DNA from: Azospirillum lipoferum | Lineage (GTDB): Bacteria; Pseudomonadota; Alphaproteobacteria; Azospirillales; Azospirillaceae | NCBI RefSeq assembly: GCF_024170005.1 | Contig: NZ_JALJXJ010000001.1 | Span: forward strand, 186,001-250,000 | Direction of reading: 5' to 3' | Length of the DNA stretch: 64,000 nucleotides | Shown: positions 58,020 through 64,000 of the stretch, piece by piece | Position numbering within the stretch: the stretch's first letter is position 1 | Layout of the letters: every line of letters begins with the position of its first letter | The notes under the pieces: generated by a model | Told to the model about the DNA's origin: nothing | The model's database searches: none | The model's input: the letters and a program-made list of their open reading frames with translations, nothing else | Made by a program: the position numbers and the translations under genes

Positions 58020-59522
58020 TCAGCCGGCCATCTTCTGGTGTTCCAGGAAGGCGGTCTTCAGCAGCGCCTTCAGGTCGTCGCCATACTGATGGAAGCGGAC
58101 GGACAGCTGTCCACGCTCCTCGTCGCGATGCAGGACGACGAGGTTGGCGACGGCCGCCACCTCCTGCCGGTCGGCCAGGACGACGCGGGCCTGAAAGGTC
58201 TGGCCGCGCTGGTAGGGCTGGTTGACCGCCAGCAGGCAGAGGCCGCCCACCGACCAGTTGCGCGCCGGGAAGCTGCCATGGTCGGTGTGGACGACCATGC
58301 CGGGCCGGACGAAGCGCTTCTGCCGCCGCCGCTCTTCCGGCGGAGGCGGGGGCAGAGGGCTGGAGGCGCCGGCAATGTCGATGCCGGACCGGTCGGTCAG
58401 TGCCTTGGTGAACACCGCCCCGCGCACAATCGCCGACCCCATGGTGGAGTCGCGCAGGTCGGCATCGGAGAAGTCGGCGCCCTCGAAATTGGCCGGCCAG
58501 TCGCGGCCGCCGGCCAGCGGCACCGGGCGGGCATCCACCCCGTTCATCAGCGTGTGGGCCAGATAGGCGCGGCGCAGGGTGGCCCCGCGTAGTACGGCGT
58601 CGCGCAGGTCGGCCTCGTCGAGGTCGATGTAGGACAGCTCCGCCATCTCCAGGCTGGCCTTGGTCAGGCGGGCGCCGGGCAGCCGGCAGCGGCGCAGCCG
58701 GGCCGCCGCCAGCGTGCGCCCATGCAAATCCGCCCCCGCCACCGACACGAGGTCGAGGTCGAGCCGCGCGCCCTCGGCCCCGCCGCTGTCGACCCAGCGC
58801 TCGTGCTTCTCCACCAGCTCCAGGAACTCGGCGACCGGCATCGCGGTATAGCTGGGCCGGACGATGGCGTCGGGGGGGAGGGCGAAGGGGATGAAGGTGC
58901 GGGTCAGGGTGGCGTGGTCCATCACCGTGTTGCCGAACACCGCTCCATCCAGGTTGGCGCCGCAGAAATCGGTGCCCATCAGCACGGCGGAGGTCAGTTC
59001 CGCCCCGGTCAGGTCGGCATCGTTCAGGTCGGCACCTGTCAGGTCGCAGCCGGCGAAATTGGCGCCGGCCAGGATCGAGCGCTCCATCTTCGCTTCGGTC
59101 AGCCGGGTGGTGCCGGTGCCGCGGGTCGTCTTCTGGCCGCCATCCTGCGGACCGCCGCTGTCCACCAGTTCGCCCGCGCGGAAATCGGCGCCGCGCAGGT
59201 TGGCGTCGGTCAGCACGGCGCGGTGCAGATTGGCGCCGCGCAGGTCGGCACCGGTCAGTACGGCGCCGGACAGGTTCACCGCCTCCATATCGGCGCCGAA
59301 CAGGTCGGCCTGCGACAGGTCGGCCTTCACCATGCGGGTGTTGCTGAGATTGGCGCCGGCCAGCTTGGCGCCGGCCAGCGAAACCCGCTCCAGGTTCAGC
59401 CGCGACAGGTCGCGGAAGCTGAGGTCAGCCCGCCGGCCGCTGGACGGCCGTTTCAGCCAAGCCTGATGCGCCTGTATGATCGTCCGGAGTTCGTCGATCT
59501 CTTTCGGATCGCGTTCGGCCAT
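58020..59522 (-). CDS. Pentapeptide-repeat protein fused to a PilZ-like domain
   Basis: A 500-residue protein. Residues ~40-370 contain a long A(D/N)LxG pentapeptide array in two blocks (for example LAGANLSNTRM, ADLSQADLFGADM, LTGADLNDADLTGAEL; then DEADLRDAVLRGATL). A Pro-rich linker (SSPLPPPPPEE) follows, and then residues ~405-495 with the PilZ-style RRRQKR and NWSVGG motifs plus beta strands typical of c-di-GMP binding. The start at 59522 (MAERDPKEID) is preferred over a long upstream extension. It would link c-di-GMP to a beta-helix scaffold. Confidence 0.78.
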   Translation of the reverse strand: MAERDPKEIDELRTIIQAHQAWLKRPSSGRRADLSFRDLSRLNLERVSLAGAKLAGANLSNTRMVKADLSQADLFGADMEAVNLSGAVLTGADLRGANLHRAVLTDANLRGADFRAGELVDSGGPQDGGQKTTRGTGTTRLTEAKMERSILAGANFAGCDLTGADLNDADLTGAELTSAVLMGTDFCGANLDGAVFGNTVMDHATLTRTFIPFALPPDAIVRPSYTAMPVAEFLELVEKHERWVDSGGAEGARLDLDLVSVAGADLHGRTLAAARLRRCRLPGARLTKASLEMAELSYIDLDEADLRDAVLRGATLRRAYLAHTLMNGVDARPVPLAGGRDWPANFEGADFSDADLRDSTMGSAIVRGAVFTKALTDRSGIDIAGASSPLPPPPPEERRRQKRFVRPGMVVHTDHGSFPARNWSVGGLCLLAVNQPYQRGQTFQARVVLADRQEVAAVANLVVLHRDEERGQLSVRFHQYGDDLKALLKTAFLEHQKMAG

Positions 59523-59694
59523 GGCGTCGGGTTCCCGGATCCACCGTATGACGAAAGACAGCAGCGTCGCCGCAACGATAGCCCGTTCGGGCAGGCGCGT
59601 CACGGATTCTGAACGGCCGGACCCAAACGGCGCCGCCGCCGTTCTGCTGCCGGGCTGTCTTGCACAAAACCTCCGTACCGATCTTGGGTGACGA

Positions 59695-60969
59695 ATGACC
59701 GACAACGCCGCGACCCACCGGTCGCTCGACCTGCTGAACTTCTTCCTGGCCGATGTGCGGGACGGGCTCGGCCCTTATCTGGCGATCTATCTGCTGACCG
59801 TCCAGCATTGGAACGAGGCCGACATCGGGCTGGTGATGACGCTCGCCGGGCTGGCGGGGATCGCCGCCCAGGTGCCGGCCGGCGCGCTCGTCGACGGCAC
59901 CCGGTACAAGCGCGCGGTCATCATCGTCGCGGCGTTGCTGGTGACGGTGGGATCGCTGGCCTTGCCCTGGCTGAACGGCTTCACCGTCGTCGCCATTCTG
60001 CAATCGGCCGTCGGCGCCGCCGGTGCGGTCTTCCCGCCGGCCATCGCGGCGGTGACGCTGGGCCTGCTGGGGCCGCGCGCCTTCGTCCGCCGGGTCGGCC
60101 GCAACGAGTCCTTCAACCATGCCGGCAACGCGGTTGCGGCGCTGCTGGCGGGTGGTGCTGCCTATGCGTTCGGACCGGTCGCCGTGTTCTGGCTGATGAC
60201 GGCGATGGCGCTGTGCAGCATCGCTGCGACCACCGGCATTCCCGCCGATGCCATCGACCATGCCGTCGCCCGCGGGTTGCATGCCTCCGCCCAGGGGGGC
60301 GGCCGCGAGGCGCCGTCCGGTCTGCGCGTCATCCTGAGCTGCCGGCCGCTGCTGATCTTCGGCGGCTGTGCCGCCCTGTTCCATTTCGCCAACGCCGCCA
60401 TGCTGCCGCTGGTCGGGCAGAAGCTGGCGATGAAGGACCCGGCCCTGGGCACCAGCCTGATGTCCTTCTGCATCGTCGCGGCGCAGCTGGTCATGGTGCC
60501 GATGGCGATGCTGGTGGGGGCCAGGGCTGATCGCTGGGGGCGGAAGCCGCTGTTGCTGGCGGCGTTCCTGGTCCTGCCCCTGCGCGGCATCCTCTACACC
60601 CTTTCCGACCACTCCGGCTGGCTCGTCGGCGTCCAGCTGCTGGACGGGGTGGGGGCGGGGCTGTTCGGTGCCCTGTTCCCGCTGGTGGTCGCCGATCTGA
60701 CCGAGGGCACCGGACGTTTCAACGTCAGCCAGGGCGCCATCGCCACCCTCCAGGGGATCGGCGCCTCGCTCAGCACCGCCGCCGCCGGACAGATGGTGGT
60801 GCGGGAGGGATACAGCGCGGCCTTTCTGATGCTGGCCGGGGCCGCCGGGGTGGCCCTGCTGCTCGCGGGGCTTCTCCTGCCGGAAACCCGCGGCGTCGCC
60901 ACGACAGAGGCCGACAAGGATGAGGCTGCTGTACGGGCCAGCACCGCAAAGGCGGCGTCGGAGGCCTGA
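59695..60969 (+). CDS. MFS transporter
   Basis: A 424-residue, 12-helix transporter. The N-terminal DLLNFFLADVRDGLGPYLAI and DIGLVMTLAGLAGI are typical of drug/sugar-exporter-like MFS, and RADRWGRKPLLLAAF lies between helices 8 and 9. The substrate is unknown. It is divergent from the pentapeptide gene across 172 bases. Confidence 0.85.
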   Translation: MTDNAATHRSLDLLNFFLADVRDGLGPYLAIYLLTVQHWNEADIGLVMTLAGLAGIAAQVPAGALVDGTRYKRAVIIVAALLVTVGSLALPWLNGFTVVAILQSAVGAAGAVFPPAIAAVTLGLLGPRAFVRRVGRNESFNHAGNAVAALLAGGAAYAFGPVAVFWLMTAMALCSIAATTGIPADAIDHAVARGLHASAQGGGREAPSGLRVILSCRPLLIFGGCAALFHFANAAMLPLVGQKLAMKDPALGTSLMSFCIVAAQLVMVPMAMLVGARADRWGRKPLLLAAFLVLPLRGILYTLSDHSGWLVGVQLLDGVGAGLFGALFPLVVADLTEGTGRFNVSQGAIATLQGIGASLSTAAAGQMVVREGYSAAFLMLAGAAGVALLLAGLLLPETRGVATTEADKDEAAVRASTAKAASEA

Positions 60970-60977
60970 AACGACGA

Positions 60978-61005
60978 AGCCCGGCTCCTTTGCCGGGGCC
61001 GGGCT
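60978..61005. terminator. GC-rich hairpin between the MFS and mlaC genes
   Basis: 8-bp arms AGCCCGGC and GCCGGGCT around a 12-base loop, between convergent genes. No T-run, so terminator activity is uncertain. Confidence 0.5.
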
Positions 61006-61035
61006 CGTGGGACAAGGAAAGCTGTCGTGGACCGG

Positions 61036-61668
61036 TCAGCCGGCGCGGCTGCCGACCTTCTGGCGTAGGGCCTGGATCAGGCCGTCGACGCGGCCGCCAT
61101 TCTGTTCGATGACGGAGGCGAATTCCTGCCGCTGGGTCACGCCCATGCTGACATTCTCCACCACCACATCGATGATCTTGTAGTCGGCGCCGCTCTTGCG
61201 GACACGCCAGCTGACATTCACCGGAGGGCCGTTGGGACGGACGATCTGCGTCGTCACCATGCTGTCCGCCTCACCCGCGGCAGCAACGCCGGTAATCTTG
61301 AAGGTCTCGCCGGAATACTCGACGAAACGCTCGGCATAGGTGTTGACGATCAGCTGCTCGAACAGCTTCTGGTATTCGGCCCGCTGTGCCTCGTTGGCGC
61401 TGTTCCAGTAGCGGCCCAGCACCCAGCGCCCGATGTACGGCACGTCGAAGCCGGCGTACAGCAGCGTGCGGAAACGCTGGATCGCCTGATCGCGCGGCAG
61501 GCTCTTGTCCGAGAAGGTTGCGATGGCGTCGTTCCCCAATTTCTGGATGAACGCGCTTGCCCCCTGGTCCGCGGTCTGCGCCGCGGCGGGAGAGATGAAA
61601 GAGTGCCCGGCCCAACCGCTCACCGCGAGCAGGGCAGCGGACGCGACAAACTGGCGGCGTGTCAGCAT
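61036..61668 (-). CDS. mlaC: MlaC-like phospholipid-binding periplasmic protein
   Basis: Carries phospholipids between the outer-membrane MlaA complex and the inner-membrane ABC transporter. The 210-residue precursor has a Tat-like signal (LTRRQFVASAALLAV) and the Ttg2D core: LGRYWNSANEAQRAEYQKLF, VDVV- and EFASVI segments. The start at 61668 is chosen; an upstream Met at 61713 would extend the signal by 15 residues. mlaA is 232 bases upstream, but no mlaFED is nearby. Confidence 0.88.
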   Translation of the reverse strand: MLTRRQFVASAALLAVSGWAGHSFISPAAAQTADQGASAFIQKLGNDAIATFSDKSLPRDQAIQRFRTLLYAGFDVPYIGRWVLGRYWNSANEAQRAEYQKLFEQLIVNTYAERFVEYSGETFKITGVAAAGEADSMVTTQIVRPNGPPVNVSWRVRKSGADYKIIDVVVENVSMGVTQRQEFASVIEQNGGRVDGLIQALRQKVGSRAG

Positions 61669-61825
61669 GATAGGGCGAAAAGTGGCTGTTGCTCGGGCTT
61701 TGTCAATGGTCATTCGGCGGTCATCCGGCAGTCACCTGACAGTCATCTGGCCTTTGGAGTGCGACACGGACGCTTTCGGCCGAGCGTTCCGGTCCGCCTT
61801 CCACGCCGGGCTTTCGTGCCGGGAG

Positions 61826-61861
61826 CCGCCGCAGGTGTCCGGTCAGGACTGTCTGCGGCGG
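61826..61861. repeat. Intercistronic inverted repeat between mlaA and mlaC
   Basis: CCGCCGCAG and CTGCGGCGG form a perfect 9-bp outer stem with an inner GTCC/GGAC pairing. No T-run follows on the minus strand. It might stabilise or attenuate the mRNA. Confidence 0.55.
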
Positions 61862-61900
61862 ACCGGGAACGGTGTTCCATCGACGGCATCAGGCAGGGCG

Positions 61901-62686
61901 TCAGGGCTTCGGCGCGGTGGTGAAGTCCGGGAATTCCTGAGCCGATGGGCCCTTGCTGTTGGCGATCGCCGCCTGGCGCTGCTGCTGATACAGGCTGCGC
62001 ACGGTGGCGTAGAAGTCCAGCGAGTTGCGGCGCAGGTCGTCCACCGATTGCAGCACTTCGGAGCGGCGGTCGACGGCGCTCACGCCGGCGCGGGTGTACA
62101 TCAGGCCCTGGCCGTTGTGGGCGTAGGCCCATATGCGGACCGGATCGCCGACGGTGTCGACGCCATAGCCGACGGTGTCGCGCAGGTTCGACGGGCCCAG
62201 CAGCGGCAGGACCAGATAGGGGCCGTCGCCCACGCCCCAGACCGCCAGCGTCTGGCCGAAATCCTCCGACGCGTGCGGGATGGCTGCCTGGGAGGCGACA
62301 TCGGCGATGCCGCCGGCGCCCAGGATGGTGTTGGTCAGGAAACGGCCGGTGGCGTCCGTAGCGCCATCGAAGTTGCCCTGAAGCAGGTTGTTGGCGATGT
62401 AGAGCGGCGCCATCAGGTTGTCGATGAAGTTGTGGATGGCATCGCGGATCGGATCGGGCACCACGGCGACATACACTTCGGCCGCCGGGCGCAACGCCAC
62501 GGTGTCGACGGCGTCGTTCACGGCGAACACGACGCGGTTCGCACCTTCCAGCGGATCGTTGACCTGATAGGCCCCGTCCTTCGCGCCCGAGTCACCCGGG
62601 TTGGTCGCGCAGGCCGTGGCCGTCAGGGCGAAGGCCAACACGGTGGCCGTACGGAGGAGGGAGCGGGAAAGGCTGGCCAGCTTCAT
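61901..62686 (-). CDS. mlaA: MlaA/VacJ-family outer-membrane lipoprotein
   Basis: Removes mislocalised phospholipid from the outer leaflet and passes it to MlaC. The 261-residue precursor has a lipobox ATAC, then NDPLEGANRVVFAVNDAVD, LMAPLYIANNLLQGNF, RFLTNTILGAGGIADVA and YLVLPLLGPSNLRDTVGYGVD (quoted in part), all VacJ signatures. The ATG at 62686 (MKLASLSRSL) is used. Upstream of mlaC, the pair being a probable operon. Confidence 0.93.
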   Translation of the reverse strand: MKLASLSRSLLRTATVLAFALTATACATNPGDSGAKDGAYQVNDPLEGANRVVFAVNDAVDTVALRPAAEVYVAVVPDPIRDAIHNFIDNLMAPLYIANNLLQGNFDGATDATGRFLTNTILGAGGIADVASQAAIPHASEDFGQTLAVWGVGDGPYLVLPLLGPSNLRDTVGYGVDTVGDPVRIWAYAHNGQGLMYTRAGVSAVDRRSEVLQSVDDLRRNSLDFYATVRSLYQQQRQAAIANSKGPSAQEFPDFTTAPKP

Positions 62687-63153
62687 GTGCGACGGCTCAT
62701 TATCTGTGGGCTCGACTCGGTGCGGGTCGCAGCATCTCCTGTCCACAACCGAAGATCCCGATGGCGGGAGTCCTCAACCCTGGCAAGGTGGCTACGCGGT
62801 CCGGAGGAAGATTGGGCGAGATATCGCAGAATTTCCACCGTTTCCTGACCTAACACAGGCTTCGCCTTTTGACCAGCATGTGCCGGTGCGGCGCCGGACG
62901 GGCGTCGGCGATTGTGTCGGCTTTGCCGCAATGTGGCCGGAAAGCTTGCCTCCCGCCGCTTTTCGCCACGGACCGCCTGCGTCAGGCAGACCCGGCGTGG
63001 CCCGGGCCAGGGTGTTGCTGCCGCCGGGCGCGAAAAGCGGTTTACGACGCATAAAGATATCTTTATATCTGTATTCGGATCGGCCGGGCATGGTGCGGCG
63101 GCCGGGCATCTCCTTTCCAGGCCCCTTTCCGGGCCCGAATCGGACGTGAGGCG
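62687..63153. other. 467-base divergent gap with an operator-like palindrome
   Basis: No gene is supported between mlaA and the ArsR-methyltransferase gene. The stretch near 62690-62780 would contain the mlaA promoter. The only distinctive element is the AT-rich perfect palindrome at 63051-63066, about 90 bases before the start of the ArsR-type gene. The rest is GC-rich with no hairpin I would call. Confidence 0.65.
63051..63066. promoter_or_regulatory. Perfect 16-bp palindrome, probable ArsR-family operator
   Basis: ATAAAGATATCTTTAT is its own reverse complement and stands out in a GC-rich gap. ArsR-type regulators often bind AT-rich palindromes at their own promoters, so autoregulation by the downstream gene is likely. 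Confidence 0.72.
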
Positions 63154-64000
63154 ATGGACGATCTGCTTGCGACGCTGAAGGCGGCGGCCGAAACGACACG
63201 GCTCAGGCTGCTCGCGCTCTGCGCGCATGGCGAGCTGACGGTGACGGAGCTGACCCAGATCCTGGGACAGAGCCAGCCGCGGGTCTCGCGCCATTTGAAG
63301 CTTCTGTGCGACGCCGGGCTGCTCGACCGTTTCCGCGAGGGCACCTTCGCCTTCTACCGCCTGGCCGAGAAGGGGCAGTCGGCCGAGCTGGCGCGTGTCC
63401 TGGTCGCCGCCATCCCTGCCGACGACGCCACCCTCATCCTCGATCTGGAGCGGCTGGACGCCATCAAGCGCTCCCGGTCGGAGACCGCTGCCGCCTATTT
63501 CCGTGAGAATGCCGCGCGCTGGCACGAAATACGCTCCCTTCACGTTGCGGAAGGCGAGGTCGAGGCCGCTCTGCTGCGCCTGTTCCCGAAAGGGGGGGTG
63601 GAGGAACTGCTGGATATCGGCACCGGCACCGGACGGATGCTGGAGGTGCTGGCCGGGCGCGTCCATCGCGCGATCGGGGTAGACCAGTCGCGCGAGATGC
63701 TGGCCGTCGCCCGCAACCGGCTGGAGGAGGCGGGGCTGCGCCATTGTCACGTCCGTCAGGCCGACATGTACCAGTTGCCGTTCCCGTCCGGCTCCTTCGA
63801 CGCCGCGGTGATCCATCAGGTGCTGCATTACACCGAGTCACCGTCCGGCGTCCTGGCCGAGGCGGCGCGGGTCCTGCGCCCCGGCGGGTTGCTGCTGATC
63901 GTCGATTTCGCCCCCCATCATCTGGAAGCCCTGCGCGAGGAGCATGCGCACCGCCGCCTTGGCTTCGCCGATGCCGAGGTCGCCGGCTGGTGCCGCCAGT
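63154..64000 (+). CDS. ArsR-type regulator fused to SAM methyltransferase (3'-truncated)
   Basis: At least 282 residues, running off the window. Residues ~5-80 form an ArsR winged helix (LRLLALCAHGELTVTEL, QSQPRVSRHLKLLCDAGLL). Residues ~145-282 form a class I methyltransferase with LLDIGTGTGRMLEVLAG, then GVDQSREMLAVAR and ARVLRPGGLLLIVDF. No metal-binding Cys pair is visible in the regulator domain, so the signal may be SAM or S-adenosylhomocysteine rather than metal. Such fusions often sit beside metF or other methionine genes in alphaproteobacteria; the neighbours lie outside the window. Confidence 0.88.
   Translation, partial: MDDLLATLKAAAETTRLRLLALCAHGELTVTELTQILGQSQPRVSRHLKLLCDAGLLDRFREGTFAFYRLAEKGQSAELARVLVAAIPADDATLILDLERLDAIKRSRSETAAAYFRENAARWHEIRSLHVAEGEVEAALLRLFPKGGVEELLDIGTGTGRMLEVLAGRVHRAIGVDQSREMLAVARNRLEEAGLRHCHVRQADMYQLPFPSGSFDAAVIHQVLHYTESPSGVLAEAARVLRPGGLLLIVDFAPHHLEALREEHAHRRLGFADAEVAGWCRQ

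Overview
The window comes from a GC-rich, diazotrophic alphaproteobacterium, most likely an Azospirillum species. The reasons are the nifHDK / nifENX layout, DraT and DraG proteins that read like those of Azospirillum, an alphaproteobacterial set of housekeeping genes, and about two-thirds GC throughout. No rRNA or tRNA gene, CRISPR array, insertion sequence or phage gene was recognised. The assignment rests on recalled family features, not on a database search.

Layout. Positions 1-6140 carry housekeeping genes: the end of a family 4 uracil-DNA glycosylase, a methyltransferase, a secreted CHAP protein, ubiA, a lone receiver domain, rsmE and gshA. Positions 6179-15700 hold the nitrogenase region, all on the minus strand: nifH-nifD-nifK, then nifE-nifN-nifX, two NifX-associated small proteins and a 2[4Fe-4S] ferredoxin. 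Both blocks have a clear sigma-54 (-24/-12) promoter with upstream TGT-N10-ACA NifA sites. nifHDK ends in a strong terminator, and an unknown exported protein is encoded on the opposite strand between nifK and nifE. Positions 15962-20722 carry a glycosyltransferase, an unknown 435-residue protein and draT-draG-draB, the post-translational on/off switch for the nifH product.

Positions 20818-35344 are mixed: a glutamine amidotransferase, azoR, amn, ftsY-mtaB-dapF, a surface-glycan/lipid glycosylation set (GtrA, GT2, polytopic membrane protein), a LysR/MFS pair around a LysR-type operator, leuD-leuB and a KGG-repeat stress protein. Positions 35345-37771 are an AT-rich gap followed by a receiver protein and a degenerate GGDEF/EAL-like protein. 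Positions 37766-44018 hold a CitE-like lyase, pdxY, a membrane PAS histidine kinase, zapE and a Cys-rich lipoprotein.

Positions 44061-51640 form an acetoin/2,3-butanediol catabolic operon (acoX-acoA-acoB-acoC-budC-bdhA-lipA, minus strand) behind a near-consensus sigma-54 promoter and two related palindromes, probable activator sites. It is read away from a D-lactate/glycolate-type dehydrogenase gene. Positions 53339-64000 hold a small exported protein, a YaiI-like gene with a TTG start, ettA, two DUF2382 stress proteins with a 46-residue membrane protein, a pentapeptide-repeat/PilZ fusion, an MFS transporter, mlaA/mlaC, and the start of an ArsR-methyltransferase fusion gene with a perfect 16-bp palindrome upstream.

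How it works together: NifA and RpoN would drive both nif operons when fixed nitrogen and oxygen are low, and DraT/DraG then modify the conserved Arg of NifH. The aco operon is a second RpoN-dependent unit, and it includes lipA, which makes the cofactor its own E2 protein needs. The best leads for something undescribed are the four-half-site array upstream of nifH, the unknown proteins next to draT and between nifK and nifE, the metal-ligand tail of NifN, and the pentapeptide/PilZ fusion.
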